Shown here: piece after piece, positions 1 through 9,677 of the stretch
How the letters are laid out: every line of letters begins with the position of its first letter
Position numbering within the stretch: position 1 is the stretch's first letter
Assembly (NCBI RefSeq): GCF_900172375.1
Contig: NZ_FWFS01000003.1
Coordinates: 62,001 to 126,000 of the forward strand
Direction of reading: 5' to 3'
DNA from: Aquimixticola soesokkakensis
GTDB lineage: Bacteria; Pseudomonadota; Alphaproteobacteria; Rhodobacterales; Rhodobacteraceae
DNA length: 64,000 nt
Position numbers and translations under genes: made by a program
Notes under the pieces: generated by a model
Database searches by the model: none
Told to the model about the DNA's origin: nothing
What the model saw: only the letters and a program-made list of their open reading frames with translations

Positions 1-366
1 GCCGTAGCGGTCATAGGCCCCTGCCGTATTGACCAGCCGGTCCGGTCCGACGGTGGTGCCCGCATCAACGCGCGGTGCCATGGGCAGGGCGCATTCGGGC
101 TTGCCCACGACCACGGGGCGGCAGTTGAAATAGCGGTTGCACAGCACGCGCAGGTTGAACACGACGCGCGGCACGGTGGAGGAAATGATCGCCTCGGTGA
201 TATCGGCCTCGATGCCCTGAAAGCGCATCAAGGTCGACAGCCAGACATAATATTGATCACCGGTGCGCTGGTGCTCGGTGGACGTGCGCCATGTGGCGAT
301 AAAGCTGTCACCGTCCCAAATGGAAAACACCGTATTGGTGTTGCCGGTGTCGATACACAAAAGCAT
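1..366 (-). CDS. coaX: Type III pantothenate kinase, 3' end cut off by window edge
   Basis: The first step of coenzyme A synthesis, ATP-dependent phosphorylation of pantothenate in the cytosol. The ATG at 366-364 opens a frame that reads to base 1 without a stop (122 codons of an expected ~255). The N-terminus MLLCIDTGNTNTVFSIWDG is the diagnostic CoaX phosphate-binding DxGNT motif. Further on are SSTVPRV (about residues 55-61) and, near the visible end, a GPDRLVNTAG stretch typical of the substrate and ATP-binding core. It lies 30 bases downstream of birA on the same strand, in the usual nuoN-birA-coaX order. The C-terminal half is outside the window. Identification is secure. Confidence 0.93.
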   Translation of the reverse strand, partial: MLLCIDTGNTNTVFSIWDGDSFIATWRTSTEHQRTGDQYYVWLSTLMRFQGIEADITEAIISSTVPRVVFNLRVLCNRYFNCRPVVVGKPECALPMAPRVDAGTTVGPDRLVNTAGAYDRYG

Positions 367-396
367 GTGCCCTCCGATCGGCCCCGTCTGGGCCGT

Positions 397-1143
397 TTAG
401 AAAAAGACGTCCGCGGCGGGCAAAGCCAGCCTACCGCGCGACATGGACAGGATAAGATTGCCCTGCGCATCAACCGTCTCGAAGGTGCCGTGGAACTCTT
501 CGGTCGCGGTGCGCGCGCGGATCGGCTGGCCCAGACGGGCAGCGCGATTCAGCCAGGCTTGGCGCAGCGGCGCAAAACCATAGGTCACAAACTGCGACTC
601 CCAGCGGGCAAAGGCGGCCGCGAGCGGTGTCAGGAAATCCGTGGGCGTCACCAGCGCACCGGTTTCGGTGACCAGATCGACGGGGCTGACCGCGCCCGGC
701 TCGACCTGCGCGGCGGCGGGGGCGGCGACCAGATTGACACCAATGCCGATGAACAGATGCGGGCCGGATTGTTCCAGCAGGATGCCCGCGACCTTGCCGC
801 CGTTGAGCAGCACGTCGTTGGGCCATTTCAGCGCAAAGCTTTCGCTGCGCCCGCTGACGGCGACAAAGGCGTCAAACAGCGCCAGAGCGGCGGCAAAACT
901 GCGCAAGGCGAAATCTGCGGGCGTGCCGGTCGGACGCATGACCAATGTGGCGGCGAAATTGCCGCGCGGCATGGTCCAGGCCCGCCCGCGCCGCCCGTGG
1001 CCCGCGGTTTGCTCAAGGGCGAGAATCCATTCGGGCGCTTGCAAAGAAGCCGCCACGCGGGCGGCCTCTTTCATGGTGCTATCGGTCGTGTTCAGGATAC
1101 GTCGCCCCACCGCATGCGGCCACTCTGTCGCCTCAGCGGACAA
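397..1143 (-). CDS. birA: Biotin--[acetyl-CoA-carboxylase] ligase
   Basis: Activates biotin with ATP and attaches it to the biotin carboxyl carrier protein of acetyl-CoA carboxylase. The frame carries the TTDST motif near the N-terminus, the biotinyl-adenylate loop GHGRRGRAW, then [16 protein letters not shown] and GIGVNL, in the family order. There is no N-terminal helix-turn-helix, so this is a monofunctional ligase (about 248 aa), not an E. coli-type repressor. The start is uncertain. I chose a TTG at 1143, which overlaps the end of nuoN by 11 bases. A GTG at 1179 in the same frame would add 12 residues unlike the family and a 47-base overlap. Neither has a clear ribosome-binding site, so translation is probably coupled to nuoN. 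Confidence 0.92.
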   Translation of the reverse strand: MSAEATEWPHAVGRRILNTTDSTMKEAARVAASLQAPEWILALEQTAGHGRRGRAWTMPRGNFAATLVMRPTGTPADFALRSFAAALALFDAFVAVSGRSESFALKWPNDVLLNGGKVAGILLEQSGPHLFIGIGVNLVAAPAAAQVEPGAVSPVDLVTETGALVTPTDFLTPLAAAFARWESQFVTYGFAPLRQAWLNRAARLGQPIRARTATEEFHGTFETVDAQGNLILSMSRGRLALPAADVFF

Positions 1144-2572
1144 GGGATTCAGCCGCAGTGGCCGCCATGTCCCCGACACCGAACAGGTTGATCACCGCGA
1201 TCAGCATCAGCGCCCCCCCGATGAGCGTCGCAAGCGCGGCGACCGAGCGTTGGGGTTTGTCGAGGGCTTCGGTTTCGGCGCCAAAGAACATGTAGTAGAC
1301 GATCCGCAGGTAGTAATAGGCCCCGACAACTGAGGCGATCACGCCCAGTGTTGCAAGCCAGATATGGCCGGCGTTGACCGAAGCCTCGAGCACGGCGAAT
1401 TTGCCGAAAAAGCCGAGGAAGGGCGGCACACCCGCCAGCGACAGCATCAAGGCCATCACCGCCAGCGCGCGGCCCAGATCATTGCGCCAGTAAAGGTTGA
1501 GCGCGCGGATATCCACGATAGGCTGCCCGTCGCGCTCCATGGTGAGGATAAAGGCAAAGGTGCCGATGTTCATCGTGACGTAGATCGCCATGTAGATCAG
1601 CATCGCCGACACGCCGGCCTCGGTCCCTGCCGCAAGCCCCAGCAGCGCAAAGCCCATGTGCACGATGGACGAATAGGCCATCAGGCGTTTGATGTTGTAC
1701 TGGCCGATCGCCGCGAAGGCGCCAAGGAACATCGAGGCGACCGCGATCACACCGACGACCTGCGTCCACTGGTCGGTCACATTGCCAAAGGCATCGAACA
1801 TCACCCGCGCAAAGAGACCCATCGCCGCGACTTTCGGCGCGGTTGCGAAAAAGGCGGTGACGGGCGTCGGCGCGCCTTCGTAAACATCCGGCGTCCACAT
1901 GTGGAACGGCACGGCCGACACTTTGAACGCAAGGCCGGTGATCACGAAGACAAGGCCGAACAGCAGGCCGGTCGAAATTTCGCCCTCGGTGGCGACAGAG
2001 GCGATTCCGGCGAAATCCGTGGTACCGGCGAAACCGTAGGTCAGCGAGCAGCCGTAAAGCAACAGGCCGGAGGACAAAGCGCCAAGCACGAAGTACTTCA
2101 GGCCCGCTTCGGTGGATTTGACGGAGTCACGGCGGAAAGAGGCGATGATATAGAGCGAGAGCGACATCAGCTCGAGCCCCATGTAGAGGGTCATCAGGTT
2201 GCCCGCAGAGACCATGATCATCATCCCGACCGTCGCAAGCGCCACGATCACCGGGTATTCAAAGCGCAGCAGGTCGCGTTTTTCGAGATAGGCCACCGAG
2301 ATCGCCAGCACCCCTGCCCCGGAGAGCAGGATGGTGACCTTGGCAAAGCGCGCAAAGGCGTCTTCGATGAACAGACCGTTGAAGGCGACCGTATCGGCGC
2401 CGCCGCTCAGCGCGATGATGCCCGCAAGCACGACGAAGACCCCCGCCGTCACCCAGGTCAACAGGGGCGCGGCCTTGTCCTTGCTGGTATAGACCGCGAA
2501 CAGCAAACCGGCCATGGCATAGAGCGCGAGGAGGACCTCGGGCAGAACTGCGGAGAAATCAGCGGATGTCAT
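1133..2572 (-). CDS. nuoN: NADH-quinone oxidoreductase subunit N
   Basis: Antiporter-like proton-pumping subunit of the complex I membrane arm (479 aa, about 14 helices). Visible pump residues are Glu134 ([12 protein letters not shown]), Lys159 (EAGLKYF), Lys217 and His224 ([11 protein letters not shown]) and Lys247 (TAPK), at almost the same numbers as in E. coli NuoN. I chose ATG 2572 ([12 protein letters not shown]). An in-frame upstream extension to 2653 would lie inside nuoM and has no family resemblance. The chosen start has AGGGGAC just upstream and follows the nuoM stop by 10 bases. Last nuo gene of the operon; birA and coaX follow. Confidence 0.97.
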   Translation of the reverse strand: MTSADFSAVLPEVLLALYAMAGLLFAVYTSKDKAAPLLTWVTAGVFVVLAGIIALSGGADTVAFNGLFIEDAFARFAKVTILLSGAGVLAISVAYLEKRDLLRFEYPVIVALATVGMMIMVSAGNLMTLYMGLELMSLSLYIIASFRRDSVKSTEAGLKYFVLGALSSGLLLYGCSLTYGFAGTTDFAGIASVATEGEISTGLLFGLVFVITGLAFKVSAVPFHMWTPDVYEGAPTPVTAFFATAPKVAAMGLFARVMFDAFGNVTDQWTQVVGVIAVASMFLGAFAAIGQYNIKRLMAYSSIVHMGFALLGLAAGTEAGVSAMLIYMAIYVTMNIGTFAFILTMERDGQPIVDIRALNLYWRNDLGRALAVMALMLSLAGVPPFLGFFGKFAVLEASVNAGHIWLATLGVIASVVGAYYYLRIVYYMFFGAETEALDKPQRSVAALATLIGGALMLIAVINLFGVGDMAATAAESLVR

Positions 2573-2582
2573 GTCCGTCCCC

Positions 2583-4121
2583 TTAGTGAGCGGCAGGAGC
2601 TGCGGCCAGATCGGCCGGAACTGCTGCTGCGTGGTTTTCAAGAAGGTTGGCAACCGCCGGACCCGTCACATCGGTGACAAGGCTCGGGTAGACCCCCAGC
2701 AAAATGGTCATGGCGACGAGCGGCGCAAAGATCGCCTTTTCGCGCAACGAAAGATCGGTGATCGCCTTCAGGCTTTCCTTGATCAGATCGCCCATCACGA
2801 CGCGGCGATAGAGCCACAGCCCGTAAGCCGCCGAGAAGATCACACCGCTGGTCGCAATCGCCGCCACCCAGGTGTTGGCCTGGAACATGCCCATGAGCGT
2901 CAGGAATTCACCGACGAACCCCGAGGTGCCGGGAAGGCCGACGTTGGCCATGGTGAAGAACATGAAGATCAGCGCGTATTTGGGCATCCGGTTCACAAGA
3001 CCGCCATAGGCGTCGATCTCGCGGGTGTGCATCCGGTCGTAGATCACGCCGACACAAAGGAACAGCGCGCCGGAAATGAACCCGTGGGAGATCATCTGGA
3101 AGATGGCACCGTCAAGCCCCTGTTGGTTCAGCGAAAAGATCCCCGCCGTCACGTAGCCCATGTGGGCCACCGAGGAATAGGCGATCAGCTTTTTCATGTC
3201 CTCCTGCACCAGCGCCACAAGCGAGGTGTAGACGATGGCAATGGCCGACAGCCACAGCACCATGGGCGCAAAGATTTCCGAGGCCATGGGGAACATCGGC
3301 AGGCTGAAGCGCAGGAAGCCGTAGCCACCCATTTTCAGCAGGATCGCCGCCAGAACCACCGAGCCTGCGGTCGGCGCTTGCACGTGGGCATCGGGAAGCC
3401 AGGTGTGCACGGGCCACATCGGCATCTTCACCGCAAAAGAGGCAAAGAAGGCGAGGAAGGCCAGGGACTGCATCCCGCCCGTCAGCGACATGCCCAGCAC
3501 CGTGATGGGCGAGGTCGAGAAATCATGCGCGAGCAGAGTCACGATATCCGTGGTCCCCGCATCGACATACATCGCAATCATCGCCACCAGCATCAGCACC
3601 GAGCCAAGGAAGGTGTAGAGGAAGAATTTGAACGTTGCGTAGATGCGGTTCACGCCCCCCCAGATCCCGATGATCAGGAACATGGGGATCAGGCCGGCTT
3701 CGAAGAACACGTAAAAGAGCACCAGATCGAGCGCCGAGAACACGCCAAGCATCAGCGTTTCAAGCAGCAGGAAGGCGATCATATATTCCTTGACGCGCAG
3801 CTTCACATCCCATGCCGACCAGATGACCAGCGGCATGAGGAAGGTGGTGAGCATGACAAAGAGAACCGAAATGCCATCGACGCCCATTTTATACTGGAAG
3901 CCCATGATCCATTCCGCCTGTTCGACGAATTGGAAACCGGTGTTCGAAGAGTCGTATTGCGCGATCAGGAACAGCGACACCACGAAGGTGGCAAGCGTGG
4001 CAAACAGCGCCAGGCGCTTGGCGCCAAGCTGTGCCGCGGCGTCGTCACCGCGCAGGAAAATGGCCAGAATGAGCGCCGCGATTGCGGGCAAGAAGGTGAT
4101 AATCGACAGGAGGTTATCCAT
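2583..4121 (-). CDS. nuoM: NADH-quinone oxidoreductase subunit M
   Basis: Second antiporter-like subunit of the complex I membrane arm, 512 aa, the usual length. Key residues are Glu141 in the [10 protein letters not shown] helix, Lys232 and His239 ([11 protein letters not shown]), and Lys263 in ILLKMGGYG. The sequence [15 protein letters not shown] marks the discontinuous helix of Mrp-type antiporter modules. The start ATG overlaps the nuoL stop by one base (TAATG), indicating translational coupling. The last ~15 residues are an Ala/Pro-rich tail. Confidence 0.97.
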   Translation of the reverse strand: MDNLLSIITFLPAIAALILAIFLRGDDAAAQLGAKRLALFATLATFVVSLFLIAQYDSSNTGFQFVEQAEWIMGFQYKMGVDGISVLFVMLTTFLMPLVIWSAWDVKLRVKEYMIAFLLLETLMLGVFSALDLVLFYVFFEAGLIPMFLIIGIWGGVNRIYATFKFFLYTFLGSVLMLVAMIAMYVDAGTTDIVTLLAHDFSTSPITVLGMSLTGGMQSLAFLAFFASFAVKMPMWPVHTWLPDAHVQAPTAGSVVLAAILLKMGGYGFLRFSLPMFPMASEIFAPMVLWLSAIAIVYTSLVALVQEDMKKLIAYSSVAHMGYVTAGIFSLNQQGLDGAIFQMISHGFISGALFLCVGVIYDRMHTREIDAYGGLVNRMPKYALIFMFFTMANVGLPGTSGFVGEFLTLMGMFQANTWVAAIATSGVIFSAAYGLWLYRRVVMGDLIKESLKAITDLSLREKAIFAPLVAMTILLGVYPSLVTDVTGPAVANLLENHAAAVPADLAAAPAAH

Positions 4122-6259
4122 TATTCGGCTCCTCCGCCGATCGACATCCAGGTAATCAAGATCGCAATCCCCAAGACCATCGCGAATGCGTAAGTGAACA
4201 GGTAGCCGGACTGTGCGCGGCCCGCGAGGCGGGTGAAGAAGGGCACGATGCCCATCGCCAGACCGTTAATCCCGCCGTCAATCGTCGCTGTGTCGCCCTT
4301 TTTCCAAAGGAAGCGGCCAAGCGCGAGGGCCGGACGGATAAAGATGAAATTATACAACTCGTCGAAGTACCATTTGTTGAGCAGGAATTTGTAAAGCGGC
4401 TCCTGGTTCTTCGCCAGACGCGCAGGCAGCGTCGGGTTCACGATATACATCAGATAGGCAAGGCCCAGACCGATCAGCATCGCGACAAAGGGCGACACTT
4501 TCACCCAAGCCGGCGAATGGTGCGCATCGTCGATCACCGTGTTGTCGGCGGCCATAAAGATCGCGCCCTGCGGCGCTTCGCCGATCACCGCATGTGCGGC
4601 CTCAGACGTCGCGTGATCCGCTTGGGCCATCGCCGCCGCGCCCTCGACCGTGTCGGCCTCTGCACCGGTCTGCGCCGCATGACTATCGACAACCGCGTGA
4701 TCCCCGCCTTCGGCCAGCGTTTCCTCGTGATGCACCGGCATCCCGAAGAAGGCATTCATCTTGTCATGATCGCCAAAGAAGGAATTGTACCACAGCATCC
4801 CCGAGAAGATCGCGCCAAGCGCCAGGACACCCATCGGCACCAGCATGACCATCGGGCTCTCATGCGCATGGTCATGGGCGTGATGATCGCCCCGCGCCTC
4901 GCCGAAAAACGTCATAAAGATCAGACGCCACGAGTAGAAGGACGTGAACAGCGCCGCAACGACCAGCATCCAGAAGGCATAGGAGCCCCCGCCCGCAAAG
5001 GCGCTTTCGATGATCGCGTCTTTGGACAGGAACCCTGCAAAGCCGATATGGGTCAGCGGAATACCGACACCGGTAATCGCCAGCGTCCCGATCACCATCA
5101 TCCAGAAGGTAAAGGGGATCTTTTTGCGAAGACCGCCGTAGTTGCGCATGTCCTGCTCGTGATGCATCGCATGGATCACCGACCCCGCGCCAAGGAACAG
5201 CATCGCCTTGAAGAAGGCGTGGGTCAGCAGGTGGAACATCGCCACGCCGTAGACGCCCGATCCGGCGGCCACGAACATATAGCCAAGCTGCGAACAGGTC
5301 GAATAGGCGATCACGCGCTTGATGTCGTTTTGTACAAGGCCAACGGTCGCGGCAAAAAAGGCCGTGGTCGCGCCAAGATAGACGATGAACTGCTTGGTTT
5401 GCGGGGCATATTCCATGAGCGGCGACATGCGGCACACAAGGAACACACCCGCCGTCACCATGGTGGCAGCGTGGATCAGCGCCGACACAGGTGTCGGGCC
5501 TTCCATCGCGTCGGGCAACCATGTGTGGAGCAAAAGCTGCGCCGATTTCCCCATCGCACCGATGAACAGCAACAGCGCCAGCAGGTTCGCCGCGTTCCAG
5601 TCGGTCCACAGGAAATGCAACTGCGTTTGCGCAATGCTTGGCGCTGCCGCGAAGATATCGTCAAACTTGATGCTGTCGGTCAGGAAAAACAGACCGAAGA
5701 TACCAAGCGCAAAGCCGAAGTCCCCCACGCGATTGACCACAAAGGCTTTCATCGCGGCGGCATTGGCAGAGGGCTTTTTGTAGTAAAAGCCGATCAGCAG
5801 GTAGGAGGCGACCCCCACCCCTTCCCAACCAAAGAACATCTGCACGAGGTTGTCGGAGGTCACGAGCATGAGCATCGCGAAGGTAAAGAACGACAGATAG
5901 GCAAAGAAGCGCGCGCGGTAGGGCTCGGCATCGGAGAAGTTCTCGTCATGGGCCATGTAGCCAAGCGAGTAGATATGCACCAGCGCCGACACGGTATTGA
6001 CCACGATCAACATGATGCAGGTCAGGCGGTCAAGCCGGATACCCCAGCTTGTCGACAGCGAGCCGCTGTCGATCCAGCGCAGGATTTCAATATGTTGCGT
6101 CGTGCCGTTAAAGCTAAGGAAAGTGATCCACGACAAAAGAGCCGCCAGCAACAGCAGACCTGTGGTCAGATATTGCGCGCCCTTCTCGCCAATGATCCGC
6201 CAGCCGAAACCGGCGATCAGCGCGCCCAACAGCGGGGCAAAGAGGATGATGGAAGTCAT
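4121..6259 (-). CDS. nuoL: NADH-quinone oxidoreductase subunit L
   Basis: Distal antiporter-like subunit with the long lateral helix. At 712 aa it is about 100 residues longer than E. coli NuoL. Pump residues visible are Glu146 ([12 protein letters not shown]), Lys171, Asp180 ([11 protein letters not shown]), Lys238 ([16 protein letters not shown]) and Lys413 (LSKDAI). The extra length sits mostly in residues about 505-585, a His-, Ala- and acid-rich loop (bases about 4514-4903) before the C-terminal lateral helix region ([19 protein letters not shown]). A shorter His cluster is at 459-466. The start is ATG 6259, seven bases after the nuoK stop. Confidence 0.97.
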   Translation of the reverse strand: MTSIILFAPLLGALIAGFGWRIIGEKGAQYLTTGLLLLAALLSWITFLSFNGTTQHIEILRWIDSGSLSTSWGIRLDRLTCIMLIVVNTVSALVHIYSLGYMAHDENFSDAEPYRARFFAYLSFFTFAMLMLVTSDNLVQMFFGWEGVGVASYLLIGFYYKKPSANAAAMKAFVVNRVGDFGFALGIFGLFFLTDSIKFDDIFAAAPSIAQTQLHFLWTDWNAANLLALLLFIGAMGKSAQLLLHTWLPDAMEGPTPVSALIHAATMVTAGVFLVCRMSPLMEYAPQTKQFIVYLGATTAFFAATVGLVQNDIKRVIAYSTCSQLGYMFVAAGSGVYGVAMFHLLTHAFFKAMLFLGAGSVIHAMHHEQDMRNYGGLRKKIPFTFWMMVIGTLAITGVGIPLTHIGFAGFLSKDAIIESAFAGGGSYAFWMLVVAALFTSFYSWRLIFMTFFGEARGDHHAHDHAHESPMVMLVPMGVLALGAIFSGMLWYNSFFGDHDKMNAFFGMPVHHEETLAEGGDHAVVDSHAAQTGAEADTVEGAAAMAQADHATSEAAHAVIGEAPQGAIFMAADNTVIDDAHHSPAWVKVSPFVAMLIGLGLAYLMYIVNPTLPARLAKNQEPLYKFLLNKWYFDELYNFIFIRPALALGRFLWKKGDTATIDGGINGLAMGIVPFFTRLAGRAQSGYLFTYAFAMVLGIAILITWMSIGGGAE

Positions 6260-6265
6260 AGGTCC

Positions 6266-6571
6266 TTACCCTTTCATCACGTTGACGTCTTCGACGTCGA
6301 TCGTGCCGCGGTTGCGGAAGAAGCTGACCAGAATGGCCAGACCGATGGCCGCTTCGGCGGCGGCAACGGTCAGCACAAACATGGTAAAAATCTGCCCGAC
6401 GAGATCACCGAGGAACGAAGAGAAGGCGACGAGGTTGATATTGACCGACAGCAGAATAAGCTCGATCGACATCAAAATGATGATGACGTTCTTCCGGTTG
6501 AGGAAGATCCCGAAAATGCCGATGACAAACAGCGCCGCTGCCACCGTCAGGTAATGTTCAAGTCCGACCAT
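6266..6571 (-). CDS. nuoK: NADH-quinone oxidoreductase subunit K
   Basis: Small three-helix membrane subunit (101 aa) that carries part of the proton path between the quinone site and the antiporter modules. The two essential helix glutamates are Glu37 (LMSIELILL) and Glu73 ([12 protein letters not shown]). The chosen start [15 protein letters not shown] at 6571 matches the family and has AGGGA eight bases upstream. An upstream ATG-frame extension to 6628 is not family-like. The gap to nuoJ (6572-6694) is 123 bases, the largest between adjacent membrane-arm genes here, and shows no recognisable signal. Confidence 0.97.
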   Translation of the reverse strand: MVGLEHYLTVAAALFVIGIFGIFLNRKNVIIILMSIELILLSVNINLVAFSSFLGDLVGQIFTMFVLTVAAAEAAIGLAILVSFFRNRGTIDVEDVNVMKG

Positions 6572-6694
6572 GTCGTCCCTCGTGTTCTGTTCTCTTGCTG
6601 CGAGGCGGATGCCCCGTGGCGGTGTCATCGGGCGGGGGCGCGTGTTCGTCCCCGTCAGTTTTCAAAACCCCAAAGGCGGGGCGGTGTCAGGGAC

Positions 6695-7309
6695 TTACAG
6701 CCCCTGCCCCGGTTTGATGTCTTTCATTTCCATCGTCTTGGCCGGATCGCGCCACATCTGGTGCAGCACGTTTTGGCGCTTGACGTCAACGCGGTGACGC
6801 ATGGTCAACACGATGGCCCCGACCATCGCCACCAGCAGGATCAGCGCCGCGGTCTGGAAGAGGAAAAGATAGTCGGTGTACATCACCTGCCCCAAAGCGG
6901 CGGTGTTTTGTACCTGGCTCGGATCGGGGGTCACCGACGCGCGCAGGCCCATCGCCCCCTCGGAGGTCGTCCAGGCGCCATACACCAAGGCAAGCTGCAT
7001 CAGGATCACCAGACCGATGAGCAGCGCGAGGGGCATATATTGCGCCATTTCGGCCTTCAGCTCGGCGAAATCGACATCCAGCATCATCACCACAAAGAGG
7101 AAGAGCACCGCAACGGCGCCGACGTAGACGATGATCAAAAGCATGGCGACGAATTCCGCCCCCAGCAGCACAAAAAGCCCCGCCGAGGAGAGAAACGCGA
7201 GGATCAACCACAACACCGAATGGACGGGGTTGCGCGACACCACCGTGAAGAGGCCAGCGACCACAACCACGAAGGCAAAGACATAAAAAGCGAAATCCGC
7301 GACACTCAC
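6695..7309 (-). CDS. nuoJ: NADH-quinone oxidoreductase subunit J
   Basis: Membrane subunit with five helices (204 aa), next to NuoK and NuoA in the complex. The conserved helix-3 stretch [20 protein letters not shown] (with the kinked helix implicated in coupling) is present, as is [13 protein letters not shown] near the N-terminus. The start codon is GTG at 7309 and overlaps the TGA of the preceding gene (GTGA), so translation is coupled. The C-terminus (about residues 165-204) is a soluble tail typical of alphaproteobacterial NuoJ. Confidence 0.96.
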   Translation of the reverse strand: MSVADFAFYVFAFVVVVAGLFTVVSRNPVHSVLWLILAFLSSAGLFVLLGAEFVAMLLIIVYVGAVAVLFLFVVMMLDVDFAELKAEMAQYMPLALLIGLVILMQLALVYGAWTTSEGAMGLRASVTPDPSQVQNTAALGQVMYTDYLFLFQTAALILLVAMVGAIVLTMRHRVDVKRQNVLHQMWRDPAKTMEMKDIKPGQGL

Positions 7310-7713
7310 TTGGGTTGCTCCTCATTCTCGGCAAAGACGCTTTGGGCAAGCCCCAGCGCCTTGTTCATTGCGGGCAAACCGCCCAGCATCGACATTTGAT
7401 AGATCACTTCCGCGATCTCCTTTTGGGTGGCACCAGCGGTCAGAGCATGGCGCACCGTCATCTTGAAGGGCATTTCCGCCTGCGCGCCTTGGGCCGTCAG
7501 CCCCGCGAGCACGACCAAAAGCCGCGTCTTACTATCCAAACCGTCCTTGTTGAAAGACGTGCCCCAAAGCATGTCCATGTAATCCTTGGACATTGTCGGG
7601 AACAACTTATCGAATGCAGGGGCCTGAAACGTCTCCATCGCAGGGTTGAAGGAGGCGGCCATTTTTTGACCGCTTTCCATCATCTGTTCGAAAAGCTTGG
7701 AAAAATCGGTCAT
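7306..7713 (-). CDS. Carboxymuconolactone decarboxylase-like protein within the nuo operon
   Basis: A 135-aa protein of the AhpD/carboxymuconolactone-decarboxylase fold. The segment about residues 60-120 ([14 protein letters not shown], then [28 protein letters not shown]) fits the helical core of this family. The AhpD-type CxxC peroxidase pair is absent; there is no cysteine in the protein, so redox activity of that kind is not expected. It overlaps nuoI upstream (ATGA, 4 bases) and nuoJ downstream (GTGA), so it is co-translated between two complex I subunits. The N-terminal 40 residues ([22 protein letters not shown]) look like phasin or helical-bundle sequence. Its substrate and its role in complex I biology are unknown. 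Confidence 0.8.
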   Translation of the reverse strand: MTDFSKLFEQMMESGQKMAASFNPAMETFQAPAFDKLFPTMSKDYMDMLWGTSFNKDGLDSKTRLLVVLAGLTAQGAQAEMPFKMTVRHALTAGATQKEIAEVIYQMSMLGGLPAMNKALGLAQSVFAENEEQPK

Positions 7714-8207
7714 CTGTAGGGCGCATCCAATTCGAGGTTGCGCGCGATCTCGGCTTCCCAGCGCGCGCCGTTGTCGAGCAGTTTGTCCTTGTCATAGAAC
7801 AGCTCTTCGCGGGTCTCGGTGGAAAATTCAAAGTTCGGGCCTTCGACGATGGCATCCACCGGACAGGCTTCCTGACAGAAACCGCAGTAGATGCATTTGG
7901 TCATGTCGATGTCATAGCGCGTCGTGCGGCGCGACCCGTCGTCGCGCGGTTCGGCATCGATGGTGATCGCCTGCGCGGGGCAAATCGCTTCGCAGAGTTT
8001 ACAGGCGATGCAGCGCTCTTCCCCGTTGGGGTAGCGGCGCAACGCATGTTCGCCGCGAAAACGAGGCGAAAGCGGCCCCTTTTCATGCGGGTAGTTCAGC
8101 GTATCGGCAGGGCGGAAGAAATGCTTCATCCCCACTTTGAAACCGGCCCAGACATCCTGAAGAAGGAAGTATTTGACCGCGCGGGTGTAGTCGATCTGTT
8201 GTGCCAT
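7710..8207 (-). CDS. nuoI: NADH-quinone oxidoreductase subunit I
   Basis: Hydrophilic subunit with two 4Fe-4S clusters (N6a, N6b) that pass electrons towards the N2 cluster (165 aa). The two ferredoxin motifs are complete: Cys66, 69, 72, 76 ([11 protein letters not shown]) and Cys105, 108, 111, 115 ([11 protein letters not shown]). The start [14 protein letters not shown] at 8207 has a strong GGAGG six bases upstream and follows the nuoH stop by one base. The in-frame extension to 8255 lies in nuoH and is not family-like. The length matches alphaproteobacterial and mitochondrial TYKY-type subunits. Confidence 0.98.
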   Translation of the reverse strand: MAQQIDYTRAVKYFLLQDVWAGFKVGMKHFFRPADTLNYPHEKGPLSPRFRGEHALRRYPNGEERCIACKLCEAICPAQAITIDAEPRDDGSRRTTRYDIDMTKCIYCGFCQEACPVDAIVEGPNFEFSTETREELFYDKDKLLDNGARWEAEIARNLELDAPYR

Positions 8208-8208
8208 A

Positions 8209-9249
8209 TCAGCCTCCGATAACCCAGCGGGCATAGGCCCCGCCAAATGCGCCAAACTGGGCGAAGAATGCGACGATCACGACCCAAGCCAGCGAGAGCG
8301 GCAGGAAGACTTTCCAACCGATGCGCATCAGCTGGTCGTAGCGATAGCGCGGGGTGGTCGCCTTCACGAGCGCGAACACAAAGAAGGCGGCGAGCATTTT
8401 GAGGATGAACCACAGCACCCCGTCGGGCAGGCCCGGAATGGGCGACAACCAACCGCCAAAGAACAACAGCGAGATGAGCGCGCACATCAGAACCACTGCC
8501 GTCAATTCACCGATCATGAACAACAGGAAGGGGGTCGAGGAATATTCCACCTGATAGCCAGCCACCAGTTCGGATTCCGCTTCGGGAAGGTCGAAGGGCG
8601 GGCGGTTCGTTTCCGCAAGCGCGGAGATGAAGAACAGGAAGACCATCGGGAAATGCGGCAGCCAGTACCACGAGAACAGACCAAAGCGGCCGTCTTGCGC
8701 CAGAACGATGTCGCCAAAATTCATCGAACCGGTGGAGATGATCACACCGATGATGATCAGGCCGATGGAGACCTCATAGGAAATCATCTGCGCCGCAGAG
8801 CGCAACGAGCCAAGGAAAGGGTATTTCGAGTTCGACGCCCAACCGCCCATGATCACGCCGTAAACCTCAAGCGAGGAAATGGCGAAGACATAGAGGATGG
8901 CAACGTTGATATTGGCCACGACCCAACCGTCGCTCCACGGGATCACGGCCCAGGCCACGATCGCACAGACGAAAGAAATCATCGGCGCAAGGAAGAAGAC
9001 AAAGCGATCCGCACCCGCAGGCACGACGATCTCTTTGACCACATATTTCAGCAAATCCGCGAAGGATTGCAGCAGGCCAAAGACGCCCACCACGTTCGGA
9101 CCCTTGCGCATCTGGACAGCCGCCCAGATTTTGCGATCCCCGTACATGAGGAACGCAAGCCCGATAAACAGCGGGATAATGACCAATAGGGCTTGTCCGA
9201 GAATCGTCAGAGCGATGCCCAAATTGGTTGTCGTGAAAAATTCGACCAT
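8209..9249 (-). CDS. nuoH: NADH-quinone oxidoreductase subunit H
   Basis: Membrane subunit (346 aa, eight or nine helices) that forms most of the quinone-access chamber at the junction with the peripheral arm. Family signatures are [17 protein letters not shown] near the N-terminus, the acidic loop [20 protein letters not shown], and [18 protein letters not shown] near the C-terminus. The start is ATG 9249, 11 bases after the stop of the lipoprotein gene; the stop is one base before nuoI. Confidence 0.98.
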   Translation of the reverse strand: MVEFFTTTNLGIALTILGQALLVIIPLFIGLAFLMYGDRKIWAAVQMRKGPNVVGVFGLLQSFADLLKYVVKEIVVPAGADRFVFFLAPMISFVCAIVAWAVIPWSDGWVVANINVAILYVFAISSLEVYGVIMGGWASNSKYPFLGSLRSAAQMISYEVSIGLIIIGVIISTGSMNFGDIVLAQDGRFGLFSWYWLPHFPMVFLFFISALAETNRPPFDLPEAESELVAGYQVEYSSTPFLLFMIGELTAVVLMCALISLLFFGGWLSPIPGLPDGVLWFILKMLAAFFVFALVKATTPRYRYDQLMRIGWKVFLPLSLAWVVIVAFFAQFGAFGGAYARWVIGG

Positions 9250-9260
9250 GTCTTAGCCTC

Positions 9261-9677
9261 TCACACCGTCGGTATTCCGTTTTCCGCGCAGTTTTGCACA
9301 ACCACTTCGGCATCCAAAGTTCGCAAACCGCGGGGCAGGTCTGGCGAGATGGTGTAAACAGCATCCGCCCGCCAAATACCACCCTCTTGCGACACATTTG
9401 TCCGCACGTGGCGCGCAAATCCATAACCACGGATCAGCGTATATTGGGCCGCCGCGCATTGCGCGTAATCGGCGACCGTTGTCGTATCCGCATCGCCGCG
9501 CGCGGCGACACGAAAGTTCACAAGATCCCCGTCCAAAAGCAGGGTTTCCACCCCCCCGTAGACGGTCGTTTGCGGGGCCCGCGCGACGCTGGCCCCCGTC
9601 GTTGTCTCGGGCGCACAGGCTGCGAGCATGACCAAAGCGGTCAGCCCGGCAGCCGGATATGCGCCCGACAGTCTCAC
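9261..9677 (-). CDS. Small lipoprotein with GTG start, coupled to nuoG
   Basis: A 138-aa predicted lipoprotein of unknown function. From a GTG at 9677 the protein begins with a short signal sequence (about residues 9-18 hydrophobic) ending in lipobox LAAC with Cys21, followed by APETTTG, so export and lipidation are likely. The GTG overlaps the nuoG stop (GTGA). No ATG fits, because the longer ATG-type frame to 9833 would bury the signal peptide. The mature part has three more cysteines: one in YAQCAAAQ, one near the C-terminus (VQNC), and the lipidated Cys. It resembles the uncharacterised small lipoproteins seen in roseobacter nuo clusters; I cannot name a family. Inferred location is the periplasmic face of the membrane. 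Confidence 0.75.
   Translation of the reverse strand: MRLSGAYPAAGLTALVMLAACAPETTTGASVARAPQTTVYGGVETLLLDGDLVNFRVAARGDADTTTVADYAQCAAAQYTLIRGYGFARHVRTNVSQEGGIWRADAVYTISPDLPRGLRTLDAEVVVQNCAENGIPTV

Noticed and set aside
4517-7399. 960-codon open frame on the plus strand
   Set aside because: It lies exactly antisense to nuoL, nuoK and nuoJ, is rich in His/Arg/Gln as expected for a shadow of GC-rich membrane genes, and has no family resemblance.
7306-7713. The CMD-like protein as an AhpD peroxidase partner
   Set aside because: The protein contains no cysteine at all.
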